This document shows positions 7,895 to 16,201 of a DNA stretch of 64,000 bases, piece after piece. A program made the translations under genes and the position numbers. Below the pieces are notes generated by a model. The model searched no databases and was not told the origin of the DNA. It saw only the letters and a list, made by a program, of their open reading frames with translations. Origin of the DNA: Oscillospiraceae bacterium (GTDB lineage Bacteria; Bacillota; Clostridia; Oscillospirales; Oscillospiraceae); the NCBI GenBank assembly GCA_020025575.1, contig JAHHRW010000003.1:1-64000 (forward strand), in the 5' to 3' direction. Within the stretch, counting starts at the first letter, position 1. Every line of letters begins with the position of its first letter.

Positions 7895-8875
7895 TTAGAA
7901 TCTGCCGCTGACACCAATCCATGCAAGAATGCAAGCCACTATGGTGATACTGGAAAATGTGAACACAATGCGTTCCTCGCTCCAGCCACACTTCTCAAAG
8001 TGATGATGGATCGGCGCCATTTTAAACAGACGCTTGCCGTGAGTCATCTTAAAGTAACCAACCTGTAAAATGACAGAAACCGTTTCAATAATGTAAACAA
8101 TACCTACCAGGATCAAAACCAGAGGCATATCCAGGGCAAATGCCATCGCGCACACTGCGCCGCCCAAAAACAAGGAACCGGTATCGCCCATGAAAACCTT
8201 AGCAGGCTTAAAGTTATAGACCAAAAATCCGGCCAGACCACCAATCAATGCAGCGGGAAAAAGTGCCAAGGTATAGCGCCCCATCGCAACCGCTACGGCT
8301 GCAAAGAAAATCATAACAGGCAGCGTGACCGAGGTTGCCAAACCATCAATACCATCGGTCAGGTTTACCGCATTCACGCAGCCAACCATTACAAACATTG
8401 CAAAGAAAATAAACACCAGCGGATGCATATGCCATGTGACATTTACAAAGGGAATGTAGATGGATGCAGACATAATGCCCTCTTTATAGAGGATATACAG
8501 GAAAATCGCAGAAACTGCCAGCTGCAAACAAGCCTTCTGAATGGATGTAAGTCCCAGATTGCGCTTATACTTCACCTTAAAGAAGTCATCTAGGAAACCG
8601 ACCAGGCCAAAGCACAGACTCAGCAGCAAAACATACACCGCAGAATAATCACCCTTCGCCATACCGGAAAAGCCGAATATCAGGCACAGAAAAGAAGTGC
8701 CGATAAATGCCAGACCGCCCATGGTTGGGGTTCCGGCTTTGGAATTATGCCATGTAGGGCCATCTTCCCGAATCGCCTGTCCCGCCTTCAGCGCACGGAG
8801 CATCGGAATCAATATTTTCCCCAAAACCAAACTCAGCAGAAAAGCTGAAATAATCGTAAGTATAATTGTTGTCAT
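7895..8875 (-). CDS. mraY: Phospho-MurNAc-pentapeptide transferase MraY
   Basis: Integral membrane enzyme that moves phospho-MurNAc-pentapeptide from UDP to undecaprenyl phosphate, making lipid I. About ten membrane helices are seen. The family aspartates lie in DDFFKVKYKRNLGLT, the asparagine/aspartate motif in NAVNLTDGIDGLA, and the histidine motif HGKRLFKMAPIHHHFE near the end. I start at the ATG at 8875 (326 residues) because the family starts directly with the first helix and GGGGGA precedes it; the ATG at 8890 would add five residues. It follows murF by 16 bp, and ftsW comes next without murD. Confidence 0.96.
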   Translation of the reverse strand: MTTIILTIISAFLLSLVLGKILIPMLRALKAGQAIREDGPTWHNSKAGTPTMGGLAFIGTSFLCLIFGFSGMAKGDYSAVYVLLLSLCFGLVGFLDDFFKVKYKRNLGLTSIQKACLQLAVSAIFLYILYKEGIMSASIYIPFVNVTWHMHPLVFIFFAMFVMVGCVNAVNLTDGIDGLATSVTLPVMIFFAAVAVAMGRYTLALFPAALIGGLAGFLVYNFKPAKVFMGDTGSLFLGGAVCAMAFALDMPLVLILVGIVYIIETVSVILQVGYFKMTHGKRLFKMAPIHHHFEKCGWSEERIVFTFSSITIVACILAWIGVSGRF

Positions 8876-8891
8876 GGATATATCCCCCATT

Positions 8892-10250
8892 TTATTTCTC
8901 TTCCTTCAAGAACTCTTCCAAAGCCAACTCCATGTGCATTCCTCGACTTCCCTTAAACAGAATCACATCTCCGGGCTGTGCCAAACGTTTCAGTGACTTC
9001 ACAAGTTCGCCTTGCTCTTCAAACGCCTGTGCCTTACTGTTGATCATACCGCCGGTAATGGCACCTTCTACCATTTTAGAACTATTCGGCCCAAGGGCAA
9101 GCAGGTAATCCGCTTTTTCAGCTGCAATGCGACCAATCCGATAATGCTCTGCCTGAGCATTTACGCCAAGCTCCAGCATTTCACCAAGAACCGCGATCTT
9201 TCTCCCCTCTTGGTTGCCCAGCACCTGCAGCGCTGCGTCCATAGACTCAGGCCCAGCATTGTAGCAATCCTTGATAATGCTGTATCGGTCTGTCTTCATC
9301 ATTTCCTGACGACCAGACATATTCTGAAAATTTGAAAGGCTCTGTCTGATTTTTTCAGGTGTAACACCCATCTGCAAACCAACGGTAATCGCCGCCAGCG
9401 CATCCGGCACAAAGTGATGTCCCTCTACCGGAAGATTGATGTCAATGGTTTGTTCGCCGGCGCGTACTTTGAATTCCATAGCCCCGGCCTTCATCTCCAC
9501 ATCTTCAGCCAGCACGTTGACTTCCGGATTCATAATACCGAAACAGGTACAAGGTCTTCGCATCTGGCGAACCTTCCACAAGAGTCTATCATCACCATTC
9601 AGAATGACACTTCCATCAGAACGCATGCCCTCTAAAATTTCAAGTTTTGCCTGCAGGATTCCCTCTTGGGAACCCAGATGCTCAATATGCATGGTACCAA
9701 TATTGATAATCACCGCAATGTCAGGCTGTGCGATAGAGGATAGGTACGCCATTTCACGAAAATGGTTCATGCCCATTTCCAAAACCGCCACCTGTGTATC
9801 CTCAGGCATCGCCAAAATTGCCATCGGCATTCCGATATCATTATTATGATTGACGGGGGTCTTTCCCGTAACGAAGGTCGTTTCCAGAACGGCAGCCGTC
9901 ATCTCCTTGGTGGTAGACTTTCCTACAGAACCTGTGATTCCAATTACCTTCATTCCGATGCGCTTGCGTTCTGCCTGCGCAATGCGTCCCAGCGCAATGC
10001 GGGTATCTTCTACCACAATGGCAGGATAATCCCCATCGCAGTGGTTGCACAAAATCGCGGATGCCTTCTTTTTCAGCGCAGCTTGTACAAACTCATGGCC
10101 ATCCCGTGCCCCCTTCAACGCAACAAACAACTGGCCTTCTTGTATTTTTCTGGTGTCGTTGCTTGCGCCTAGGAATTCTACATTTTTATACTTCGGATCA
10201 ATTTGACCGCCGCACCAGGCAGCGGCCTGTTCCAATGTGATTTTTCCCAT
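8892..10250 (-). CDS. murF: MurF, UDP-MurNAc-tripeptide:D-Ala-D-Ala ligase
   Basis: Cytosolic Mur ligase that adds D-Ala-D-Ala to UDP-MurNAc-tripeptide using ATP. The P-loop GITGSVGKSTTKEM lies at about residue 110, the central-domain motif HNNDIGMPMAIL follows, and the C-terminal domain carries DCYNAGPESM. Length 452 is normal. Only one base separates it from the murE stop, and mraY, which consumes its product, follows. Confidence 0.96.
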   Translation of the reverse strand: MGKITLEQAAAWCGGQIDPKYKNVEFLGASNDTRKIQEGQLFVALKGARDGHEFVQAALKKKASAILCNHCDGDYPAIVVEDTRIALGRIAQAERKRIGMKVIGITGSVGKSTTKEMTAAVLETTFVTGKTPVNHNNDIGMPMAILAMPEDTQVAVLEMGMNHFREMAYLSSIAQPDIAVIINIGTMHIEHLGSQEGILQAKLEILEGMRSDGSVILNGDDRLLWKVRQMRRPCTCFGIMNPEVNVLAEDVEMKAGAMEFKVRAGEQTIDINLPVEGHHFVPDALAAITVGLQMGVTPEKIRQSLSNFQNMSGRQEMMKTDRYSIIKDCYNAGPESMDAALQVLGNQEGRKIAVLGEMLELGVNAQAEHYRIGRIAAEKADYLLALGPNSSKMVEGAITGGMINSKAQAFEEQGELVKSLKRLAQPGDVILFKGSRGMHMELALEEFLKEEK

Positions 10251-10251
10251 C

Positions 10252-11703
10252 TTATCCCCTCATTTCCATCAGGTGCGCTGCAACTTCTTCCCGTTCATCC
10301 AGATGGTGCTTCACGCCGCAAATTTCCTGATATGTCTCATGACCTTTTCCCGCCAGAACCACGATATCACCGGTTTTTGCAAGATCCATCGCATGGCGAA
10401 TGGCCTGTCGGCGGTCAACAACCACCTCAAAAACGCCCTTTGCTTCCCGGGCACCTGGGACAATGTCTGCAATAATTGCTTCGGGATCCTCCGTTCTGGG
10501 ATTATCTGAAGTAATAATTGCCAAATCAGACAACTCTGTGCCGATTTTACCCATAATGGGCCGCTTGATGGGATCTCGATCTCCACCGCAGCCAAATACA
10601 GCAATCACTCTGCCCCGGCAGAAACCCTTTACCGCTTGCAGTACATTCTCCAATCCATCCGGCGTGTGGGCATAGTCAATCAGCACAGTGTAGTCCGTTC
10701 CCGGCGTGGGAACCACTTCTACTCTGCCCTTGACACCGGGTGCATCTGCAAGTGCCATAGCAGCATCTTTCAGACAGATTCCCAAATTCACCGCCAAGCC
10801 TAAAACAGTCAGTGCATTGTACACCGTGAATTTACCGGGAATGCCTAACTTCACCCCAACGGTTTCGCTGCCCATAACGGCATCAAATTCCACGCCATCG
10901 GACTTGAGGACAATGTTTTTCGCCATCAAGTCTGCTGCACCTGCAACGGAAGTCGTCATCACATCACAGGTGGCACCACTGCGCATCTGTTCTGCGTAAG
11001 AATCGTCCGCATTGATAACACCCTTATCACAGCGCCGGAACAGTTCTGCCTTGGTCTGGCAATAATTCTCCATGGTCTTGTGAAAATCCAAGTGGTCTTC
11101 CGTTAGGTTGGTAAACGCCGCCGCCGTGAAATGAATACCCGCAACACGATCCAGCGCAATTGCATGAGAGGAAACCTCCATCACTACATGACTGCAGCCG
11201 GCATCACGCATCCTAGCAAACAGTCCCTGAAGCTCAAAACTCTCAGGGGTTGTGCGTTCCGTGGGAATCACCTCATCGCCAACCATGTTGGCCATTGTGC
11301 CCACCAGACCAACCTTTGCGCCCAGTGTACGCTCCAAAACATGCTTTAGAAGCAGTGTGGCAGATGTCTTTCCATTGGTGCCTGTGATGCCAATGATTTT
11401 CATGGACTCCCCGGGTTTCCCATAAAAATTACAGCCAATCAGCGCCAGCGCCTGCCGGTCAGACTCCACCAAAACATAGGGGACATCCTCACTGGGTTTC
11501 TTTGCCGTAACAATCACCGATGCACCTTTTTCCAACGCCATGGGGATGAATCGATTGCCATCAGAAGCGAAGCCGGACACCGCTACAAAGAGGCTGTTTG
11601 GGGTAACCTTGCGGGAATCATAGGCAACCGCCTCGATCTCAATGTTCATATCTGCATTTGATGCAAGAACCGGAATGTTCTGCAATAACTCTTTTAGTTG
11701 CAT
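10252..11703 (-). CDS. murE: MurE, UDP-MurNAc-tripeptide synthetase, predicted meso-DAP specific
   Basis: Adds the third amino acid to UDP-MurNAc-dipeptide in the cytosol. The P-loop is GITGTNGKTSATLLL, and the C-terminal domain has TSDNPRTEDPEAII. In this family DNPR is the signature for meso-diaminopimelate, so the organism probably has DAP-type peptidoglycan; this is inferred from the motif. The 483-residue length is typical. The ATG start lies 21 bp after the PBP gene stop. Confidence 0.96.
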   Translation of the reverse strand: MQLKELLQNIPVLASNADMNIEIEAVAYDSRKVTPNSLFVAVSGFASDGNRFIPMALEKGASVIVTAKKPSEDVPYVLVESDRQALALIGCNFYGKPGESMKIIGITGTNGKTSATLLLKHVLERTLGAKVGLVGTMANMVGDEVIPTERTTPESFELQGLFARMRDAGCSHVVMEVSSHAIALDRVAGIHFTAAAFTNLTEDHLDFHKTMENYCQTKAELFRRCDKGVINADDSYAEQMRSGATCDVMTTSVAGAADLMAKNIVLKSDGVEFDAVMGSETVGVKLGIPGKFTVYNALTVLGLAVNLGICLKDAAMALADAPGVKGRVEVVPTPGTDYTVLIDYAHTPDGLENVLQAVKGFCRGRVIAVFGCGGDRDPIKRPIMGKIGTELSDLAIITSDNPRTEDPEAIIADIVPGAREAKGVFEVVVDRRQAIRHAMDLAKTGDIVVLAGKGHETYQEICGVKHHLDEREEVAAHLMEMRG

Positions 11704-11724
11704 GGTATTCTCCTTTGATGGTGC

Positions 11725-14064
11725 TTAATCATGGGCACCTGGATCTGTAAATTGAATTTGTACAGTGCTCCCCCGTGGCACCTGCGACTCTGCCGCCGGC
11801 TCCTGGGTCAGCACCTGTAATGGCAGGGTTAAATCTGGATTTCCAGACGGAAGCAAATACAGGCCTGCATTGGCAGCAGCCTGCGAAGCCTGCTCCACAT
11901 TCATCCCGTGAAAATCTGGAACCATCACCATATCGTCCTGAATTTGTTGGTCTAAATATACGATTACCTGACTTCCCCCGGGAATATTTTGCCCTGGGGC
12001 AGGCAATTGTCCTGCTACCGTTTCTCCGCTGCCGGAAAACACAGCATCCAACGTTGCATCCTTTAAGATTTGCTCTGCCTCTTTCTGCGACATTCCAGAC
12101 AAATCTGGCACCGCGACCATCTTACTCGATGGATCTGTCAAGTCATAAACCTTCTCAACCTGAAGGTATGGCAGGATATCCGTCAGCACTGCCCCCACAG
12201 TGGGTGCAGCCATAACACCACCGGAAATATAGATTCCAGTCTCTCGTGACGGAGTATCCAGTGCTACTAATATAATATACCGCGGATTGTCCATTGGCGC
12301 AATCCCTACAAATGAAACGATTTTATCCTGAACTCTCTGGCCATTCTCATCAAAAACGTCAATTTTTTCACTTGTTCCGGTCTTTCCGCCTATTCTATAT
12401 CCTAAAACCGCTGCATTTTTTGCAGTTCCTTCCGTCACAACAGATTCTATGAGCTCCCGCATGGTGGCAGAAGTCTCTTCTGAAATTACCTGACGCAAAA
12501 CAGTTGGCTCCTGGTATAGGAGTGTTTCTCCCGCAGCATTCACAACTTCGGATACAATATACGGTTCTAACAAATATCCGCCATTTACCACCGCAGAAAT
12601 AGCCCGAATCAATTGCACAGGCGTCAACTTAAAGGTCTGACCGAAAGAACCGGAAGTCAACGAAGATGTCCCCCATTTATCCGTATTGGTTATAAGCTCT
12701 TTGTCAAAAAAAACGCCGCTGCTTTCGCCTGCGAGATCGATTCCTGTCTTTTCCATGATGCCGAAGTTTTTCACATATTCATAAAACCGATCACCGCCCA
12801 GTTTCAAACCAATATGGGCAAACGCCAGGTTGCAGGAATTTTGCAGTGCCTGTGCGGTTGTCTGAGAGCCATGACCCCTAGACCGCCAGCAATGCAGCAA
12901 CTGGGAACGTCCGGGAATCTGCTCCGCTCCGGAGCAGGAAAAATGTGTATTCAGGTCCACCGCACCGCAGTCAATGGCAGCAGCCAGCGTAATCGTCTTA
13001 AACGTAGACCCCGGCTCATAGCCATCAGACAGGCAGCGATTACGCCATTGCTTTAGACGTGCATCCACCAGCTGCTGGCGGTATTCCGCTTTTCCCTGCA
13101 CAAAGCCTTCCGACTCCTGAGGGTATTGTAAATAGGATAATCGAAGTTCCTCGATTTGCTGTGCAATCTCTGGGTCTCCAATTTCCAGATAGTTGTTGGG
13201 ATCATACCCGCCCAGCGTAGCCATAGCAATAATTTCGCCGGTATTCACATCCATAACCATGCCGAACGCGCCATTTTGCACATCATATCGATCGATTGCC
13301 TGTTTCATTTGGCTCTCTAAGCAGGCCTGTACCGTCATATCCAGCGTGGTAATCACACTGGCACCGGTTTGTCCAGATAAATACCGCTCCACACTGTATG
13401 GCATATCCATTTCATTGTTTCCCTTGGTGGTAACAACTCTCCCCGCCTCGCCAGACAGGTATCGGTCGTAGCTTGCTTCAATTCCTTCCGCACCTTCGTT
13501 GGATGCATTGGTAAAGCCAATCACCTGAGATGCAAGGGTATGGTAGGGATAATAGCGCTGGGTATTGGGCTCCAGATGGATGCCGCTGATTCCTGATTGA
13601 TTGATATAGCTGCGCACCTGTGCCGCCAGATCCTCATCGATTCGATCTTCCACAAGATGGTACCGCAGAGATCTGTCTTTTGCAAGCTTCAAGATTTTTT
13701 CTGGGTCTACATCCAGAATTTTTCCCAGTTCCTGGGACATGGACTCCACATCCGCTCCCGTCTGGTGCAATTCCCTTGGGTCTATATACACATTCTCAAC
13801 TGTCTTCGAAGACGCAAGGATATTCATATTTCGGTCGTAAATATCCCCCCGCTCCGGGGTGATAGAGGTTGATCTGGACTGATTGTTCAGCGCAAGGGCT
13901 GAGTACATATCGTAATGGGTCACCATCAAAGAAAACAGTTGCAAAATGACGGGCAAAAAAGCCGCCACACCAAGCATCGCCATGACAATTTTCATCCGGC
14001 GCTGCTGACCGGAATCGGCCCGGATGCGGCGGTAGGTATCTTTTTTTGTTCTTCTGGTATGCAT
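11725..14064 (-). CDS. ftsI: Class B penicillin-binding transpeptidase with two PASTA domains (FtsI/SpoVD type)
   Basis: Membrane-anchored transpeptidase that cross-links septal peptidoglycan with FtsW. From the ATG at 14064: a basic N-terminus, a membrane helix at about 26-48, a dimerisation/pedestal region, and the transpeptidase domain with catalytic STFK (Ser about 353), SCN (about 410) and KTGT (about 561). Two PASTA repeats cover roughly residues 650-775. The start at 14073 would be GTG only 3 nt from the GGGGAGG site, so I prefer the ATG 12 nt away. As the only PBP in the cluster it probably serves vegetative division; SpoVD also has PASTA, so a sporulation role is not excluded. Confidence 0.93.
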   Translation of the reverse strand: MHTRRTKKDTYRRIRADSGQQRRMKIVMAMLGVAAFLPVILQLFSLMVTHYDMYSALALNNQSRSTSITPERGDIYDRNMNILASSKTVENVYIDPRELHQTGADVESMSQELGKILDVDPEKILKLAKDRSLRYHLVEDRIDEDLAAQVRSYINQSGISGIHLEPNTQRYYPYHTLASQVIGFTNASNEGAEGIEASYDRYLSGEAGRVVTTKGNNEMDMPYSVERYLSGQTGASVITTLDMTVQACLESQMKQAIDRYDVQNGAFGMVMDVNTGEIIAMATLGGYDPNNYLEIGDPEIAQQIEELRLSYLQYPQESEGFVQGKAEYRQQLVDARLKQWRNRCLSDGYEPGSTFKTITLAAAIDCGAVDLNTHFSCSGAEQIPGRSQLLHCWRSRGHGSQTTAQALQNSCNLAFAHIGLKLGGDRFYEYVKNFGIMEKTGIDLAGESSGVFFDKELITNTDKWGTSSLTSGSFGQTFKLTPVQLIRAISAVVNGGYLLEPYIVSEVVNAAGETLLYQEPTVLRQVISEETSATMRELIESVVTEGTAKNAAVLGYRIGGKTGTSEKIDVFDENGQRVQDKIVSFVGIAPMDNPRYIILVALDTPSRETGIYISGGVMAAPTVGAVLTDILPYLQVEKVYDLTDPSSKMVAVPDLSGMSQKEAEQILKDATLDAVFSGSGETVAGQLPAPGQNIPGGSQVIVYLDQQIQDDMVMVPDFHGMNVEQASQAAANAGLYLLPSGNPDLTLPLQVLTQEPAAESQVPRGSTVQIQFTDPGAHD

Positions 14065-14082
14065 AATAAACACCGGCCTCCC

Positions 14083-14130
14083 CTATGACAATAGTCATAG
14101 ATGGGCAGCAAGTAAACCTTGCCGCCCATC
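14083..14130 (-). other. Two adjacent hairpins before the PBP ribosome binding site
   Basis: In the gap between ftsL and the PBP gene, one stem-loop spans 14100-14130 (13 bp with one mismatch, 5-nt loop reading GTTTA on the transcript). A second spans 14083-14100 (CTATGAC/GTCATAG, 4-nt loop) and abuts the GGGGAGG ribosome binding site. They share base 14100, so both may not form fully at once. There is no T run, so termination is unlikely. Confidence 0.6.
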
Positions 14131-14167
14131 ACAGCTTCTGTCATATTCTATTGACCGGGAGATCAGG

Positions 14168-14635
14168 TTATGCAAACAGTTCTTTAAAGTTTGTCACAAC
14201 GCTTTCCCACCAGGATGGTTCTTTCTCCACAACAGGTTCCGGTATGCGAACAGTGATGTGTCTGACTTGATCCTTAGGAACAAGCCCCATGCTCTCAGCT
14301 GTTGTCTTCACGGTCTGCAGATCGAAACTTTCGCGGTATTGGGCCTGAAGTCTGGTATTTTGTGACTGCAATGTGCTGACATAGGACTCCATCGCAGCAA
14401 TTTCATCATTAACTTTAGCCAAATGGACAATCCCCGCCAGCATGCACACAAGCATCACAACCGCCACCATTGTGCCAATCACAGCAATTGGATCAAATGA
14501 TACCACAATCCTGTGAACTGGTGCTTTCTTCACCTGAACCTTGGGTTTCGGAGCTACCGGCTGGCGCTCCAGAACTTTTGCTGCTGTACCTACAGAATAA
14601 TAACGAACATATTGAATCTCAGGCTTTCGTGCCAT
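14168..14635 (-). CDS. ftsL: FtsL/DivIC-like septum formation protein
   Basis: Small bitopic divisome scaffold, 155 residues. A basic cytoplasmic part (residues 1-48) is followed by one membrane helix (VIGTMVAVVMLVCMLAGIV) and an extracellular coiled coil (VNDEIAAMESYVSTLQSQN..). The segment after it, SMGLVPKDQVRHITV, is typical of FtsL. Sequence conservation in the family is weak; the call rests mainly on architecture and on position between rsmH and the septal PBP. It follows rsmH by 19 bp. Confidence 0.82.
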   Translation of the reverse strand: MARKPEIQYVRYYSVGTAAKVLERQPVAPKPKVQVKKAPVHRIVVSFDPIAVIGTMVAVVMLVCMLAGIVHLAKVNDEIAAMESYVSTLQSQNTRLQAQYRESFDLQTVKTTAESMGLVPKDQVRHITVRIPEPVVEKEPSWWESVVTNFKELFA

Positions 14636-14654
14636 CCGGTCTCACCTGCTTTCA

Positions 14655-15590
14655 TTAAAGTTTCTCACAGACCCGGAGCTTTGCGCTGCGGGCTCTTGGG
14701 TTGCGCTGTAATTCCTCTTCCCCAGAAACGATGGGCTTACGGCTAATGAGCTTTACCTTTGGCTTGTTGCCGCAGACACACACCGGGAATTCCGGAGGGC
14801 AAGTACACCCCTTTGCTGCGGATGCCATGCCATTTTTTACAATTCGGTCTTCCAGTGAATGGAATGTGATAATGGCAAGTCTGCCGCCCTTGTTCAGCTT
14901 GGGAACAGAGACCTCCATCACTCTTCCCACAGCACCCAGTTCATCATTTACCGCAATGCGGATTGCCTGAAAGCTCCGCTTTGCAGGATGCTGTTTCTCT
15001 CTGAGTGCCTGAGGCGGCATTGCTGAGCGAATCACATCAACCAATTCCAGTGTGGTTTCAATGGGTTTGTCATTTCTCCGGCGTTCGATTGCACTGGCAA
15101 TCTGAGGTGCGTAGCGCTCCTCGCCGTATTCATATAATATTCTGCGGAGTTCTTCTTTCGGCCAGGTATTGACCACATCATAGGCAGTCAAGCTGTCACC
15201 GGAATCCATTCTCATGTCCAGTGGGGCATCTGCCATATAAGAAAAACCGCGTTCTGCCTCATCGAGCTGCGGACTGGATACGCCCAAGTCCAGCAAAATT
15301 CCGTCCACCCCTTCTATCCCCAGATCGTCCAGAACTTTATCGATCTGACTGAAGTTAGAGTGAACCAAAGTAACCCGATCTGCATACGGTGCCAACCGCT
15401 CCCCAGCGGCTTTCAGCGCCTTGGGATCCCGATCTATACCGATCAGGCGGCCGGTCGTCAATCGTTTGGCAATCTGGCTGGAATGCCCTGCACCACCTAA
15501 GGTGCCATCCACATAAATGCCATCGGGTTTGATATTTAACGCTTGGATGCATTCATCCAACAATACGGATACATGATGAAATTCCGTCAC
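14655..15590 (-). CDS. rsmH: RsmH, 16S rRNA m4C1402 methyltransferase
   Basis: SAM-dependent N4-methylation of 16S rRNA C1402. The 311-residue protein opens with HHVSVLLDECIQAL and has the SAM motif YVDGTLGGAGHS, the family motif GILLDLGVSSPQLDEAERGFSY, and C-terminal RNPRARSAKLR. The start is GTG at 15590, overlapping the mraZ stop by GTGA, with GGAGG 10 nt upstream. RsmI, which adds the 2'-O-methyl to the same nucleotide, is encoded at 19625-20461, so both C1402 enzymes lie in this window. Confidence 0.96.
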   Translation of the reverse strand: MTEFHHVSVLLDECIQALNIKPDGIYVDGTLGGAGHSSQIAKRLTTGRLIGIDRDPKALKAAGERLAPYADRVTLVHSNFSQIDKVLDDLGIEGVDGILLDLGVSSPQLDEAERGFSYMADAPLDMRMDSGDSLTAYDVVNTWPKEELRRILYEYGEERYAPQIASAIERRRNDKPIETTLELVDVIRSAMPPQALREKQHPAKRSFQAIRIAVNDELGAVGRVMEVSVPKLNKGGRLAIITFHSLEDRIVKNGMASAAKGCTCPPEFPVCVCGNKPKVKLISRKPIVSGEEELQRNPRARSAKLRVCEKL

Positions 15591-16015
15591 AGGCCAATCG
15601 CCTCCAGAGATGCAAGTAGTTTTTCAGGAGTCAGTGCCTCGGACTCAAAAGCCGCATAGCTCTTGGCATCCCAGATCTCAGCCTGACCGGCACGCCCCAC
15701 AATGACAACATCTCTGCTGATTCCAGCATACTCCATCAAGGACTGAGTCAGCGTAAAGCGATACTGCTTATCCGGAACACATTCACAAGCAAAAATAAAA
15801 AGCAGACTGGTTGCGCCAGCCTTCTGCGCCAGAGGCAGTTCGTCATATTTATCACAGACTTTCTGCCAGCCCTCAGCTGTATAAATCGTGAGGCATTTAT
15901 GACCGCAATTGACGCCAATGGTCACATAAAACGTCTGCCCCACATCATTACGCAGCTTTGCCGGAACAAACAAGCGGTTCTTGTCATCCAGCTTTGCAGG
16001 GTACTTTCCGATCAC
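15587..16015 (-). CDS. mraZ: MraZ, transcriptional regulator of the dcw cluster
   Basis: AbrB-fold DNA-binding protein that represses its own operon in the bacteria where it has been studied. The two SpoVT/AbrB-like half domains are visible: IGKYPAKLDDKNRLFVPAKLR near the N-terminus and the matching RFTLTQSLMEYAGISRDVVIVGRAGQAEIWD region. I start at the GTG at 16015 (142 residues), which gives the family N-terminus M-IGKY and has GGAGG 8 nt upstream; a GTG at 16024 would leave no room for a ribosome binding site. Four TGGAG-type boxes lie just upstream. Confidence 0.93.
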   Translation of the reverse strand: MIGKYPAKLDDKNRLFVPAKLRNDVGQTFYVTIGVNCGHKCLTIYTAEGWQKVCDKYDELPLAQKAGATSLLFIFACECVPDKQYRFTLTQSLMEYAGISRDVVIVGRAGQAEIWDAKSYAAFESEALTPEKLLASLEAIGL

Positions 16016-16029
16016 ATTCCTCACCTCCG

Positions 16030-16065
16030 CTCCATCTTACTCCATTTTGCTCCAATTTTACTCCC
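16030..16065 (-). promoter_or_regulatory. MraZ operator: four direct repeats
   Basis: On the minus strand TGGAG occurs at 16054-16050, 16044-16040 and 16034-16030, with GGGAG at 16065-16061, so the spacing is 11, 10 and 10 bp, one DNA turn each. MraZ binding sites in E. coli and mycoplasmas are also 10-bp-period direct repeats with TGGG/GTGG cores in the leader. The boxes lie between the -10 element and the mraZ start. MraZ binding here is inferred. Confidence 0.8.
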
Positions 16066-16070
16066 CAAAC

Positions 16071-16099
16071 AGTATAACTCGACGGCATCAAAAAAGCAA
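16071..16099 (-). promoter_or_regulatory. Promoter of the mraZ/dcw operon
   Basis: TATACT (16076-16071) matches the -10 consensus at 5/6. TTGCTT (16099-16094) lies 17 bp upstream and matches -35 at only 3/6. Transcription would begin near 16064, within the repeat array, so a bound MraZ would block RNA polymerase. Confidence 0.65.
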
Positions 16100-16158
16100 C
16101 GACAAATTTAAGAGTAATTCAGGTTTTTTCCAACATAAATCGCCCCATTTAGCCTAGA

Positions 16159-16172
16159 AGAACATTTGTTCT
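16159..16172. promoter_or_regulatory. Perfect palindrome AGAACATTTGTTCT
   Basis: A 14-bp perfect palindrome containing GAAC-N4-GTTC lies between the clpC stop and the mraZ promoter, 60 bp upstream of the -35 element. The core resembles Firmicutes LexA boxes, but no LexA site has been shown here. On RNA it gives a stem too short to act as a terminator. A second GAAC-N4-GTTC palindrome occurs at 20765-20778. Confidence 0.45.
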
Positions 16173-16201
16173 GCATTTCTGCCAAAGAATTTCACCTTTC
16201 C

